DNA of 60,317 nucleotides from Firmicutes bacterium CAG:882 (GCA_000435595.1 FR895447.1:1-60317), one strand, 5' to 3'. Counted from the stretch's first letter, positions 43,715-53,182 are shown. The notes: generated by a model not told the origin, from the sequence alone. Program-made: numbers and translations.

Positions 43715-44272
43715 GCTGCCCGGATATACTTTTGGGAAGGCTTGATACAGCTTGATGCAGTAATATACACAGAGCATAAATGTTATGACAACGGTTATGC
43801 TGGGAATAGGCTGCTTGAATGTCACTGCACATACAAAGTGAGCCATCACGAATACTCCCATAAGAATCCAAGGAGTATTGAGCCCAAGCTTTACGAAGTT
43901 AATTTTTGCCGTCTTGGCATCAAGAAGAATTCCTTCGGTAAAATAATGTGTAACGTAGATAAAATATATAGTGGCAATGCCCATTGCTATAAGTCTGACA
44001 ACAGTCGATGTGGAGGCCTTAAAAAGACCTGTCTCAGGGACGAATACGGCAAGCTTCATGATGACGTAAGCCACGGTCATCTTTTTGAGCGATTTGTATG
44101 CAACTTTGAAGTGATTGTTCTCATCGTGCATAAATGGTTTTATCCCGAGAAAGAGTAGGATTATGGATATAAAACCTAAGACCGGGATAAGATAATCTAA
44201 GACATACAGTATGAAAGCGGCAATAACGTATTTTATTGCCGTTTCCCTGTCGGGATGTAGATATTTTGTCAT
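43694..44272 (-). CDS. hypothetical multi-pass membrane protein
   Basis: Not recognised. A 192-residue protein with about five membrane helices (for example AAFILYVLDYLIPVLGFISIILLFLG and VRLIAMGIATIYFIYVTHYF). The ATG at 44272 follows AGAGAGG; the frame continues to 44386 without a ribosome-binding site. It is convergent with amt and divergent from the peptide transporter operon. Confidence 0.75.
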   Translation of the reverse strand: MTKYLHPDRETAIKYVIAAFILYVLDYLIPVLGFISIILLFLGIKPFMHDENNHFKVAYKSLKKMTVAYVIMKLAVFVPETGLFKASTSTVVRLIAMGIATIYFIYVTHYFTEGILLDAKTAKINFVKLGLNTPWILMGVFVMAHFVCAVTFKQPIPSITVVITFMLCVYYCIKLYQAFPKVYPGSMKTEPR

Positions 44273-44374
44273 TTTGAAAAACCTCTCTTTTTTGTTAGTC
44301 AAGTGGTAGTATATCACATTGAGAATCAAATGTATAATTAAAAAAACATAAATATGTATTGCATTTAAACGGTA

Positions 44375-44388
44375 TATTGTATACAATA
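44375..44388. promoter_or_regulatory. 14-bp perfect palindrome at the dpp-type promoter
   Basis: TATTGTATACAATA is its own reverse complement. It lies 15 bases after a TTGCAT (44359-44364) and covers the likely -10 region (TATACA), 39 bases upstream of the substrate-binding protein gene. TGTATACA-type palindromes are typical of GntR-family operators. Confidence 0.6.
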
Positions 44389-44426
44389 AAAAAACAATAA
44401 AATATTATTCAGAAGGAGAATATCAC

Positions 44427-45962
44427 ATGAAGAATTTATTCAAGAGACTTAGTCTTTGTTGTGTGGTAGTAATGGTACTTTCTGCTGCACTGACAGGTTG
44501 TTCGGGCGGCAAGGGAGGAGAGATGCCTTCGGATAGTGTTTCCGAGACCACCGGAGCAGCAGCCGGCGGCGAGGTTGTTGTAGGAATACAGCAGGATATC
44601 GATAGTCTTGACCCACATTTAGCAGTAGCGGCAGGAACAAAAGAGGTACTGTTTAACATTTTCGAGGGACTTGTAGTCTCTGACGAGAATGGCAACGTGA
44701 CACCAGCGGTAGCAGAGGATTATACCATATCGAATGACGGACTTACCTATACCTTCAAGCTGAGGGATGGAATAAAGTTCTCAGATGGTACACCGGTGAC
44801 TGCCGAGGATGTAAAATATTCAATTGAAAGATGCTCAGGGCTTCTTGACGGAACCCCTCTTATCAAGGCACTTTCAATAATATCAAGTGTTGAAATTGTG
44901 GACCGGTCTACTATCAATATCGTCCTCTCGGAGGCTGATTCGGAGATTATCTACTACTTAACGGCAGACATTATCCCGGCATCATCGAGTGAAACAGGCG
45001 AGATTATAGGAACAGGTCCTTTTAAATTGGATTCCTATGTACCACAGGAGGGAATTGTACTTTCAAGGAATGAGTATTATTGGCGTGATGGTCTTCCGTA
45101 CCTTGATAAGGTGACGTTTAAGATTGTGGCAAGTGCCGAGTCAGCGATGATGGAACTACAGGCAGGAAGTATTGATATATATCCGTATCTCACGGATGAT
45201 CAGGCAAATGAACTCTCTGCTTCCTTTAATATAGGAAGTAACGGTTCGAATGTTGTTCAGGCATTATATCTGAACAACGCTGTCGCACCATTTGATGATG
45301 TGCGCGTAAGACAGGCACTTTGCTATGCAGTTGACAAAGATGCCATAAACGAATTTGTTTTCGGCGGCAGAGGAGAGACAATCGGAACAAGTATGGTTCC
45401 GGGTTATGAGTGCTATGTGGATACAGGTTACGGGCATGACATTGAGAAGGCAAAGGAACTGCTCACTGAGGCGGGCTATCCTGACGGATTTTCAATGGAC
45501 ATCACTGTGCCGTCCAATTATCAGATGCATATTGACACCGCTCAGGTTATTGTTGAGCAGCTCAAGGAAGTCGGCATAACTGCAACAATCAAGAAGGTTG
45601 ACTGGTCTACATGGCTTGATGATGTATACAAAGGAAGAAATTTTGAAAGTACCGTGTGCGGTATTGCAGGCTCGCTCACACCGAGTTATCTTCTGGTGAG
45701 ATACCAGTCTGATGCAAAAAATAATTTTATCGGATACAGCAATGTTGAATTTGATACATTATATAAGAAGATTTCCACTTCACTTGACAGTGAGGAGGTA
45801 ACAGAAGGTTACAGACAGCTTCAGACAATGCTTTATGAGGATGCAGCTTCCGTATATACGGTTGTGCCGCCTGTTCTCATTGCAATGAACAGGAAGCTTG
45901 CAGGCTATCGCTTCTATCCTATCTATGTGCAGGATATGAAGTATGTTTACTGGACAGAGTAG
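44427..45962 (+). CDS. peptide ABC transporter substrate-binding lipoprotein
   Basis: A family 5 (DppA/OppA) solute-binding protein of 511 residues, anchored outside the membrane through the lipobox LTGC after the signal peptide. GIQQDIDSLDPHLAVAAGTKEVLFNIFEGLV and YTFKLRDGIKFSDGTPVTAEDVKYSIER are family hallmarks. It is the first gene of a complete five-gene operon. The SD AAGGAGA precedes the ATG. Peptide substrate is the default reading; nickel or sugar uptake by family members is possible. Confidence 0.95.
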   Translation: MKNLFKRLSLCCVVVMVLSAALTGCSGGKGGEMPSDSVSETTGAAAGGEVVVGIQQDIDSLDPHLAVAAGTKEVLFNIFEGLVVSDENGNVTPAVAEDYTISNDGLTYTFKLRDGIKFSDGTPVTAEDVKYSIERCSGLLDGTPLIKALSIISSVEIVDRSTINIVLSEADSEIIYYLTADIIPASSSETGEIIGTGPFKLDSYVPQEGIVLSRNEYYWRDGLPYLDKVTFKIVASAESAMMELQAGSIDIYPYLTDDQANELSASFNIGSNGSNVVQALYLNNAVAPFDDVRVRQALCYAVDKDAINEFVFGGRGETIGTSMVPGYECYVDTGYGHDIEKAKELLTEAGYPDGFSMDITVPSNYQMHIDTAQVIVEQLKEVGITATIKKVDWSTWLDDVYKGRNFESTVCGIAGSLTPSYLLVRYQSDAKNNFIGYSNVEFDTLYKKISTSLDSEEVTEGYRQLQTMLYEDAASVYTVVPPVLIAMNRKLAGYRFYPIYVQDMKYVYWTE

Positions 45963-46005
45963 TGTGAAAATGCTGCAATAATGCGATGTGGTATAGGAGA
46001 ACGGA

Positions 46006-46965
46006 ATGAAATACATTTTAAAGAAGATTTTAACTCTCATACTTACACTTTTTCTTATTTCCATCCTTGTGTTCATGATATTTCAGGTGATACCCGGGGA
46101 TCCGGCACTATCAATTCTGGGCACAGAGGCGACTGAGGAAAAGGTGGAGGCACTGCGTGAGCAGTTAGGACTTAATGCTTCTATGCCGGAACGATATGTG
46201 AACTGGCTTACGGGCGTGCTCACGGGCGATTTGGGCAGAAGCTACCGCTATCAGGAAAATCTCAATGAGCAGATGGCGGTAACACGTCTTATTTCAGGCA
46301 AGTTGCCGGTGACGCTTACGCTTGCGGGAATGTCGCTTGCACTTATCATAATATTATCAATTCCCATAGGCATACTCTGGGGAGGAACAAAGCACAGATG
46401 GGTTGATGGTGTGCTTAACGTGCTGTCACAGTTGACAATGAGCATCCCGTCATTTTTTCTCGGAATAATTATCATATATTTTTTCGGACTTATCATGAGG
46501 TGGTTTACGCCCGGAGGATATGTAAGCTATAAGGAAGATTTTTGGGGATACATAAGATATATGCTGTTTCCGGCTGTAACCGTGGCAATACCCAAGGTTG
46601 CCATGACCGCAAAGTTTCTTCGCAATTCGATAATGACACAGCTTAAGTCCGATTATGTAAGAACGGCGTACAGCAAAGGTGCACGCAGATGGCGTGTGCT
46701 GTTTTCGCATGTGCTTAAGAATGCGATGATTCCGGTTGTGACATTTATTGGCGTTATTGCAGCGGAAATTGCAGCAGGAAGCATAGTGGTTGAGCAGGTG
46801 TTCGGACTTCCGGGAATCGGAAGACTTCTCGTATCGTCGATATCGACAAGAGATTATCCTGTTGTTCAGGCACTCATGCTTTATATTGTGTCGGCGGTTG
46901 TGATTGTATATTTTATTGTCGACATTCTCTACAGATATATTGATCCGAGAGTCGAAGAACAGTGA
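46006..46965 (+). CDS. peptide ABC transporter permease (DppB type)
   Basis: A 319-residue inner-membrane permease with six helices. The N-terminal KKILTLILTLFLISILVFMIFQVIPGDPALSILG and the EAA-loop region (RTAYSKGARRWRVLFSHVLKNAMIPVVTFIG) that contacts the ATPases are clear. The SD TAGGAGA precedes the ATG. Its stop overlaps or nearly meets the next start. Confidence 0.94.
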   Translation: MKYILKKILTLILTLFLISILVFMIFQVIPGDPALSILGTEATEEKVEALREQLGLNASMPERYVNWLTGVLTGDLGRSYRYQENLNEQMAVTRLISGKLPVTLTLAGMSLALIIILSIPIGILWGGTKHRWVDGVLNVLSQLTMSIPSFFLGIIIIYFFGLIMRWFTPGGYVSYKEDFWGYIRYMLFPAVTVAIPKVAMTAKFLRNSIMTQLKSDYVRTAYSKGARRWRVLFSHVLKNAMIPVVTFIGVIAAEIAAGSIVVEQVFGLPGIGRLLVSSISTRDYPVVQALMLYIVSAVVIVYFIVDILYRYIDPRVEEQ

Positions 46966-46970
46966 GGCGT

Positions 46971-47813
46971 ATGAAGATTAAAAGAAAATCCCGTGTGGGA
47001 ACACAGAAAAGAAGGAGCATATATCTTACGGCAGGTGTTGTGATTACTGCCGTTTTTGCCGTGCTTATGTTTATCGGATTTATACATACTCCGTATTCTC
47101 CGAATGCCATGAATGCGTCGGAGAAGTTTATGGCACCGTCCCCGAGCCATATAATGGGCACTGACAATTTCGGAAGAGATATTTTCAGCAGAGTGTTAAA
47201 AGGAATAAGCATGACAGGTCTGGTAGCTGTGTCAACGGTTGCCATAGGAGGAGGCATCGGTACCGTAATCGGTGCCGTTACGGGATACTATGGCGGAATT
47301 GTTGATGGGGTTATTATGAGAATCAATGACGCACTCAATGGATTTCCGAGCATACTGCTTGCACTTGTGATAGTAAGTATTGCGGGACCGGGAAAGTACA
47401 ATGTAATCATGGCACTTGGTATTTTGTTTATCCCAAGCTTTGCACGTATTGTCAGGAGTGAGTACATAAGCCTTAAGGAACGTGACTTTGTGAAAAGTGC
47501 ACGGCTTATGGGTGCCGGAAATCTGAGAATTATTTTCAGACATATTTTTCCCAATGTACTCCCGACATTGTTTGTCACAATCACCATAGGCTTTAACAAT
47601 GCAGTTCTGGCAGAGGCGGGCTTAAGCTACCTTGGAATCGGAATACAGCCGCCCGATGCAAGCCTTGGAAGTATGTTGTCCGATGCACAGAGCTTTCTTT
47701 TTACGGCACCATGGTATGCAGTTATGCCCGGGATGACAATTGTGCTGTTTGTACTTGGATTTTCTCTTCTGGCTGAGGGAATCAGAGAGAAGATGTCGGA
47801 CGAGGAGATATAA
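46971..47813 (+). CDS. peptide ABC transporter permease (DppC type)
   Basis: A 280-residue permease partner. HIMGTDNFGRDIFSRVLKGISMTGLVAVSTVAIGGGIGTVIG is the typical DppC region, and the EAA loop reads VKSARLMGAGNLRIIFRHIFPNVLPTL. ATG at 46971 is used; a GTG at 46962 overlaps the preceding stop and would add three residues. Confidence 0.93.
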   Translation: MKIKRKSRVGTQKRRSIYLTAGVVITAVFAVLMFIGFIHTPYSPNAMNASEKFMAPSPSHIMGTDNFGRDIFSRVLKGISMTGLVAVSTVAIGGGIGTVIGAVTGYYGGIVDGVIMRINDALNGFPSILLALVIVSIAGPGKYNVIMALGILFIPSFARIVRSEYISLKERDFVKSARLMGAGNLRIIFRHIFPNVLPTLFVTITIGFNNAVLAEAGLSYLGIGIQPPDASLGSMLSDAQSFLFTAPWYAVMPGMTIVLFVLGFSLLAEGIREKMSDEEI

Positions 47814-47832
47814 TGGCAAAGGAGGGTGTACC

Positions 47833-48627
47833 ATGCTCAGCATAGAGAAGCTTACGGTACGGTTTGCACAGAGATGTGTGCTTGAGAACGTCAGTATGTC
47901 CGTTGACCGAGGGGAAGTCCTCGGAATAGTCGGGGAATCGGGGTCTGGCAAGACTATGACGGCACTTTCGGTGATGGGACTTTTAAATCCGGCGGCAGAA
48001 ATAGCCGGAGGAAGTATCAGACTTGATGGCAGAGAGCTTATAGGGCTTGATGAAAAGGCAATGTCACAGGTGAGAGGCGGAGAGATAGCGATGATTTTTC
48101 AGGAGCCCATGACAAGCCTCAATCCCACGATGAGAATAGGAAAACAGCTCGAAGAGGCAGTGATTCTTCATGAAAGCAGAGTGCCTCGTGTACAGCTTAA
48201 GGAACGTGTACTTGATGCACTCAGGGATGCAAAACTTGAACAGCCTGAGAACGTGTATGCAAGTTATCCTCATGAGCTTTCCGGCGGAATGCGCCAGAGG
48301 GTTATGATTGCGATGGGAACGATATGCAGGCCGGGTTATCTTCTGTGTGATGAACCTACGACGGCACTTGATGTGACGACACAGAAGGGAATAATCGAAC
48401 TGATAGAGCGTATGCGTGAGGAACACAATATCGGCATCGTATTCATCACACATGATTTAAAACTGTTAAAAAATTTCGCAGACAGAGTTGTGGTAATGTG
48501 CAGAGGAAGAGTTGTTGAGCAGGGAACTGTCGAGGAAATCTTTGCTTCGCCTAAAGAGGAATACACAAGACAGCTTATAGCAGCGATACCTGACAGAAAT
48601 GTCAGAAAAAGAGCAATAACGAGTTAA
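47833..48627 (+). CDS. peptide ABC transporter ATP-binding protein (DppD type)
   Basis: A 264-residue ATPase. Walker A is GESGSGKT, the signature is LSGGMRQRV, Walker B is LLCDEPTTALD. The ATG at 47833 follows GGAGGGTG. It begins 19 bases after the dppC-type gene. Confidence 0.94.
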   Translation: MLSIEKLTVRFAQRCVLENVSMSVDRGEVLGIVGESGSGKTMTALSVMGLLNPAAEIAGGSIRLDGRELIGLDEKAMSQVRGGEIAMIFQEPMTSLNPTMRIGKQLEEAVILHESRVPRVQLKERVLDALRDAKLEQPENVYASYPHELSGGMRQRVMIAMGTICRPGYLLCDEPTTALDVTTQKGIIELIERMREEHNIGIVFITHDLKLLKNFADRVVVMCRGRVVEQGTVEEIFASPKEEYTRQLIAAIPDRNVRKRAITS

Positions 48628-48639
48628 ATGAGGAGCGCA

Positions 48640-49368
48640 ATGGAACATATTCTTGAAGTGAGAAATCTTAATGTATATTACAAGAGTGCTTCAAAATCGA
48701 TTTTTGGCAAGGCATCCAAAAAACAGGTGCTTTTTGATATCAATTTTGATGTGAATGAGGGCGAGATATTCGGAATAGTCGGAGAATCGGGCTGTGGCAA
48801 GTCAACCTTGTCCAAGGCGGTTCTCGGTATGAATACATTGTATGATGGAGAGATTATTCATCATTCCGTAAAGCCTCAGATGATTTTTCAGGATCCGTAT
48901 TCGTCGCTCAATCCTGCGTGGACTGTCGGAAGAATACTCAGGGAGCCGCTTATCCTGTCCGGAGTGAAGGATAAGAATGAGCTTACAGGCAGGGTGAATG
49001 ACATGTTGCTGCGTGTAGGACTTGATGAGACGTATGCACGCAGGCGTCCGTCACAGCTTAGCGGCGGTCAGAGACAGAGGATAAGTATCGCGGCTGCACT
49101 TATAGCCAGACCGCGTCTGATTATAGCTGATGAACCTTTGTCGGCACTTGACGTGACAATACAGGCTCAGATTATGAAGCTTCTGCTTGAACTTAAGAAT
49201 GAGTTAGGTCTTACCTATATATTCATATCACATGATATTGACGTGGTGTACCAGATGTGCGACAGAATTATGGTTATGAAAGATGGACATGTGATAGAGA
49301 GCGGTGAGACGGAAGAACTTTTTTCTGACCCGAAGGAGGCTTATACAAGACAGCTCATAGAGGGATGA
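48640..49368 (+). CDS. peptide ABC transporter ATP-binding protein (DppF type)
   Basis: A 242-residue ATPase that pairs with the preceding one. Walker A is GESGCGKS, the signature LSGGQRQRI, Walker B LIIADEPLSALD. MIFQDPYSSLNPAWTVG is the Q-loop region typical of DppF/OppF. ATG at 48640 follows AGGAG. It ends the operon; no clear terminator was seen before the tRNA promoter. Confidence 0.94.
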   Translation: MEHILEVRNLNVYYKSASKSIFGKASKKQVLFDINFDVNEGEIFGIVGESGCGKSTLSKAVLGMNTLYDGEIIHHSVKPQMIFQDPYSSLNPAWTVGRILREPLILSGVKDKNELTGRVNDMLLRVGLDETYARRRPSQLSGGQRQRISIAAALIARPRLIIADEPLSALDVTIQAQIMKLLLELKNELGLTYIFISHDIDVVYQMCDRIMVMKDGHVIESGETEELFSDPKEAYTRQLIEG

Positions 49369-49442
49369 GACGGCTCAAAGCCTTATAAAATGTAGGAATT
49401 ATATATAATTTAAAAAAAATTAAAAAAATTCCAAAAAAGTAC

Positions 49443-49471
49443 TTGCATTTTCCAAAAACCTGATATATAAT
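49443..49471 (+). promoter_or_regulatory. tRNA promoter
   Basis: TTGCAT (49443-49448) and TATAAT (49466-49471) are 17 bases apart, 34 bases before tRNA-Gln. Confidence 0.82.
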
Positions 49472-49505
49472 ACATCATGTTGCAGCGCAAGAGCGCAGTA
49501 CACAT

Positions 49506-49577
49506 TGGGCTATAGCCAAATGGTAAGGCACTGGACTCTGACTCCAGCATTTCCAGGTTCGAGCCCTGGTAGCCCAG
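49506..49577 (+). tRNA. tRNA-Gln (anticodon CUG)
   Basis: A 72-base cloverleaf. Acceptor stem TGGGCTA / TAGCCCA, anticodon stem-loop CTGGA-CTCTGAC-TCCAG with anticodon CTG at loop positions 3-5, T arm CCAGG-TTCGAGC-CCTGG, discriminator G. CCA is not encoded. A CUG-reading glutamine tRNA supplements the usual UUG one. Confidence 0.95.
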
Positions 49578-49579
49578 TT

Positions 49580-49608
49580 AAAGGCATCACGTCAGCGTGA
49601 TGCCTTTA
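49580..49608 (+). terminator. terminator between the two tRNAs
   Basis: AAAGGCATCACG-TCAG-CGTGATGCCTTT is a perfect 12-bp stem with a short T tail (TTTATT). Confidence 0.85.
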
Positions 49609-49645
49609 TTGATATAACGGACCTCTGGTCTTTGTAACATTCTAT

Positions 49646-49733
49646 GGAAACGTATCGAAGTGGCCATAACGAGCTTGACTCGAAATCAAGTTGTCGGGCA
49701 ACCGGCACGCGGGTTCGAATCCCGCCGTTTCCG
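49646..49733 (+). tRNA. tRNA-Ser (anticodon CGA)
   Basis: An 88-base class II tRNA. Acceptor stem GGAAACG / CGTTTCC, anticodon stem-loop CTTGA-CTCGAAA-TCAAG with anticodon CGA, a long variable arm (TTGTCGGGCAACCGGCA), T arm CGGG-TTCGAAT-CCCG, discriminator G. CCA is not encoded. Confidence 0.95.
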
Positions 49734-49742
49734 TTTGCGTCG

Positions 49743-49776
49743 AGCACATTATGGGAGACTGTAATGTGCTTTTTTT
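49743..49776 (+). terminator. terminator after tRNA-Ser
   Basis: AGCACATTA / TAATGTGCT with a 10-base loop, followed by seven Ts. Confidence 0.88.
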
Positions 49777-49803
49777 AACATTGAATGGTCAAGGAGGATT
49801 TAT

Positions 49804-50526
49804 ATGTACAGCTATAATGCGAGAATAAGATACTCTGAATGTTCAAGCGACAGGCAGCTTACGCTTCCGGCACTTATCAACCTTTTTCAGAATTGTTCTT
49901 CGTTTCATTCTGAGGATGCGGGAGTGGGCATAGACTATGTGGCGGAGCGCGATGCAGCATGGTTTCTTCTCAATTGGCAGATTGATATTGAAAGACTCCC
50001 GTCCTTCTGTGACCGGGTTAAGGTGTGTACGGTGCCTTATGAGTTTAAAGGCTTTTACGGCAGCCGTAATTTCTGGCTGGAGGATGAGAAGGGCAATATT
50101 ATTATCAAGGCAGCTTCCTTGTGGTCGTACATGAATATCAAGACGCTGAGACCTATGAGACCGGACGACGGGCAGATAGAGCGTTATGGACTTGGTGAAA
50201 AGCTTGACATGGAATATCTTCCACGAAAAATATCACTTCCTGACGGTCTTGCAAAGAGAGAGCCGATAGAGGTAAGGGCGGATATGATTGACACTAACAA
50301 GCATGTAAATAACGGACAGTACATTAACATGGCGATGGCTTTGTTTGAACAGGATGAGCCTGAGATGGCAGCACATCCGGTGAAGCGTATGCTTGCCGAA
50401 TATAAAAAGTCGGCTGTTATGGGGGACACATTTTGTCCGTACACGGGACGGCATGACGGCAGATACTATGTATGTCTCAAGGATGGAGACGATAATATTA
50501 ATGCTATTGTTGTGTTTGAGCAGTGA
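49804..50526 (+). CDS. acyl-ACP thioesterase family protein
   Basis: A 240-residue double hotdog-fold protein that releases fatty acids from acyl carrier protein. RIRYSECSSDRQLTLPALINLFQNCSSFHSEDAG opens the first hotdog unit, and DMIDTNKHVNNGQYINMA contains the catalytic-region residues of the second. Length agrees with bacterial acyl-ACP thioesterases. The SD AAGGAGG precedes the ATG. It may be co-transcribed with the next gene, 20 bases away. Confidence 0.92.
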   Translation: MYSYNARIRYSECSSDRQLTLPALINLFQNCSSFHSEDAGVGIDYVAERDAAWFLLNWQIDIERLPSFCDRVKVCTVPYEFKGFYGSRNFWLEDEKGNIIIKAASLWSYMNIKTLRPMRPDDGQIERYGLGEKLDMEYLPRKISLPDGLAKREPIEVRADMIDTNKHVNNGQYINMAMALFEQDEPEMAAHPVKRMLAEYKKSAVMGDTFCPYTGRHDGRYYVCLKDGDDNINAIVVFEQ

Positions 50527-50546
50527 CAAAAGAATGGAGGATTATA

Positions 50547-51374
50547 ATGATTAGAATCGGCGAGGTTCAGGATTTAAAGATAGTAAAAAAGACGGATTTT
50601 GGTGTATATCTCGGAAATGAAGAGGAGCGTGTGCTTCTTCCGAGAAAGCAGGTACCGGAGAATGCGTCGATAGGGGATACGGTGACTGTATTTATATACA
50701 GGGATTCCCAGGACAGACTGCTTGCAACAACCAATAAGCCGGCACTTGTTCTCGGCGAGGTGGCAAGACTCGAGGTCAAGGATACAGGCAAGATTGGAGC
50801 TTTTCTTGACTGGGGACTTGAAAAAGATCTTTTCCTTCCTTTTAAAGAACAGACGTACAGGGTTCACCCGGGCGATAACTGCCTTGTGGCATTGTATGTG
50901 GACAAGAGCAGCAGATTGTGTGCAACCATGAATGTATATAAGTATCTGGGAACGACAACTCAGTATAAGCGCGGAGATATGGTCAGCGGTACGGCATATC
51001 AGTACATTGAAAAATTCGGAATGTATGTTGCGGTTGATGATATGTATCAGGGACTTATACCTAAGAAGGAGTGCTACGGAGTGCTCAATGTGGGAGAGAA
51101 GCTTACCGGGCTTCGCGTCACCAACGTGACTGCGGACGGAAGGCTTGAGCTTGCGGTTCGTGAGGTCGGATATCTTCAGAGGGATGACGATGCCGCAAAG
51201 ATCCTTGAGACGATAGAGGAATTCGACGGAGTTCTTCCTTTCAGTGACAAGGCATCGCCTGAGGTCATCAAAAGAGAGCTGGGAATGAGCAAGGCATCCT
51301 TTAAGAGAGCGGTAGGCAAGCTCTTGAAGGAGGGCAGGATTGAGCTTTCCGAGACGTCGATAAGACTTAAATAA
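50547..51374 (+). CDS. CvfB-like S1 RNA-binding protein
   Basis: A 275-residue protein with three S1-like beta-barrels followed by a winged helix. GEVQDLKIVKKTDFGVYLGNEEERVLLPRKQVP, VKDTGKIGAFLDWGLEKDLFLPFKEQT and TAYQYIEKFGMYVAVDDMYQGLIPKKE are the S1 repeats; PEVIKRELGMSKASFKRAVGKLLKEGRIEL is the C-terminal winged helix. CvfB of Staphylococcus binds RNA and affects virulence-factor expression. The ATG at 50547 follows GGAGG. Confidence 0.9.
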   Translation: MIRIGEVQDLKIVKKTDFGVYLGNEEERVLLPRKQVPENASIGDTVTVFIYRDSQDRLLATTNKPALVLGEVARLEVKDTGKIGAFLDWGLEKDLFLPFKEQTYRVHPGDNCLVALYVDKSSRLCATMNVYKYLGTTTQYKRGDMVSGTAYQYIEKFGMYVAVDDMYQGLIPKKECYGVLNVGEKLTGLRVTNVTADGRLELAVREVGYLQRDDDAAKILETIEEFDGVLPFSDKASPEVIKRELGMSKASFKRAVGKLLKEGRIELSETSIRLK

Positions 51375-51396
51375 GCAGAGTAAGGCATAAATAAGA

Positions 51397-51436
51397 CAAG
51401 GCACCGAAAGATACCTGCGGTATTTTCGGTGCCTTG
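51397..51436. terminator. long stem-loop between convergent genes
   Basis: CAAGGCACCGAAA / TTTCGGTGCCTTG with an inner ATAC / GTAT. The T tail is poor on both strands, so termination is likely but not certain. Confidence 0.65.
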
Positions 51437-51456
51437 TCCGTTATGTGCGCCATTCC

Positions 51457-51633
51457 TTAAACTGTCACATCAAAGTTCGCGCCGAGATTAGGATTGACGG
51501 ACATCTCCATCATTTTCTTCATTCCGTCGCCCATAGTCTCGATTGTATCGAGATTTTTTGCAAGAACCGCCATGCCGACCTGTGAGTTGACATCCGCAAG
51601 ACTCATGCTTATTGAAAGTGCCGCTATATCCAT
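51457..51633 (-). CDS. YjfB family putative motility protein
   Basis: A 58-residue protein: MDIAALSISMSLADVNSQVGMAVLAKNLDTIETMG. This is the YjfB family (Pfam name 'putative motility protein'), short helical proteins often under flagellar regulons in Bacillus and Clostridia. The ATG at 51633 follows GGGAGGTG. No flagellar genes are in the window. Confidence 0.85.
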   Translation of the reverse strand: MDIAALSISMSLADVNSQVGMAVLAKNLDTIETMGDGMKKMMEMSVNPNLGANFDVTV

Positions 51634-51906
51634 AAAAACACCTCCCGCCATAGGAAAATATAGTATTACACTATCCGATTAATTTATATCATAACTAATA
51701 AAAATAAACAAGTCTTTGCACAAAAAAAGCATTATAAGACGTATTTTTTGTATAAAGTGCAATAAAAAAGCAGATAATAATATGTCTATATACAAAATCA
51801 ACAAAATAGTGTGTTGATTTTCGGCTATTTGAGGTATGGCAATTGAACAAGCATTATTGTAGAATAGGGATAGTGAAAAACGGAAAAACTTTCAGGAGGT
51901 ATTATA

Positions 51907-53013
51907 ATGGCTAGTTTATCACTTAAAAACGTTTGTAAAGTATATCCAAACGGATTCGTTGCAGTTAAGGATTTCAACCTTGACATTGAAGATAAGGAAT
52001 TCATCATTTTCGTAGGACCTTCAGGATGTGGTAAGTCCACAACACTTCGTATGATTGCAGGTCTTGAGGAGATCAGCTCAGGTGAGCTTTGGATCGGCGA
52101 CAAGCTTGTTAACGATGTAGAGCCTAAGGACAGAGATATCGCGATGGTATTCCAGAACTATGCTCTCTATCCACATATGTCAGTTTATGACAACATGGCA
52201 TTCGGTCTTAAGTTAAGAAAGGTTCCTAAGGCAGAAATCGATAAGGCTGTTCATGAGGCAGCTAAGATTCTTGATATTGAGCATCTCCTTGATCGTAAGC
52301 CTAAGGCTCTTTCAGGTGGTCAGAGACAGCGTGTTGCCATGGGTCGTGCTATTGTTCGTCAGCCTAAGGTATTCCTTATGGATGAGCCTCTCTCCAACCT
52401 TGATGCTAAGTTAAGAGTACAGATGAGAATTGAGATTTCTAAGTTACATCAGAGACTCCAGACAACAATCATCTACGTTACACATGACCAGACAGAGGCT
52501 ATGACACTTGGTACAAGAATCGTAGTTCTTAAGGATGGTATTATTCAGCAGGTAGATACACCACAGAACCTTTATAATCTTCCACAGAACGTATTCGTAG
52601 CAGGCTTCATTGGTTCTCCACAGATGAACCTTATTGATGCTAAGCTTGTTAAGAACGGTGATGATATGGTTCTTATGTTCGGCAGCAACTCTGTTAAGTT
52701 ACCTAAGTCAAAGGCTGAGAAGCTTGGTGCTTACGTTGACAAGACAGTTATTATGGGTATCCGTCCTGAGGATCTCAATGATACAGAGATGTTCATCGCA
52801 TCTTCACCTGACAGCGTAATTGAGGCTGAGATTCGTGTATACGAGTTACTCGGTGCTGAAGTTTACCTTTACTTTGATATCGAGGATAAGAGCTGTACAG
52901 CAAGAGTTAACCCTCGTACAACAGCTCGTCCTGGTGACAAGATTAAGCTTGCCCTTGATATGTCTAAGCTTCACCTCTTCGATAAGGATACAGAGTTAGT
53001 AATTCCTTGCTAA
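51907..53013 (+). CDS. sugar ABC transporter ATP-binding protein (MsmX/UgpC type)
   Basis: A 368-residue ATPase with Walker A GPSGCGKS, signature LSGGQRQRV, Walker B FLMDEPLSNLD, and a C-terminal regulatory TOBE-like domain (about 240-368; GIRPEDL). No permease or binding protein is adjacent, so, like MsmX of B. subtilis, it probably serves several sugar importers. Codon choice is biased toward frequent codons (AAG, GGT, CTT) compared with neighbours, suggesting high expression. The SD AGGAGGT precedes the ATG. Confidence 0.93.
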   Translation: MASLSLKNVCKVYPNGFVAVKDFNLDIEDKEFIIFVGPSGCGKSTTLRMIAGLEEISSGELWIGDKLVNDVEPKDRDIAMVFQNYALYPHMSVYDNMAFGLKLRKVPKAEIDKAVHEAAKILDIEHLLDRKPKALSGGQRQRVAMGRAIVRQPKVFLMDEPLSNLDAKLRVQMRIEISKLHQRLQTTIIYVTHDQTEAMTLGTRIVVLKDGIIQQVDTPQNLYNLPQNVFVAGFIGSPQMNLIDAKLVKNGDDMVLMFGSNSVKLPKSKAEKLGAYVDKTVIMGIRPEDLNDTEMFIASSPDSVIEAEIRVYELLGAEVYLYFDIEDKSCTARVNPRTTARPGDKIKLALDMSKLHLFDKDTELVIPC

Positions 53014-53068
53014 TCATCTGCTACATATCGACGGTTAAGCCGATGCATGTGAATTAAGTGTGAATAAT

Positions 53069-53112
53069 TGAGGAAATGCACTTTATAAGGTGTATTTCCT
53101 CTTTTTTTTTTC
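53069..53112 (+). terminator. terminator of the MsmX-like gene
   Basis: GAGGAAATGCAC / GTGTATTTCCTC with an 8-base loop and nine Ts. Confidence 0.9.
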
Positions 53113-53182
53113 ACAAAGTTGTTTTATAATAGAAAGTGATGAATTATAACTATTTTTAAATATAGAAAGTAGAGGTTACTGT

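Noticed and set aside
50574..51404. 276-codon open frame antisense to the CvfB-like gene
   Set aside because: It mirrors the S1-domain gene and shows no family resemblance or ribosome-binding site.
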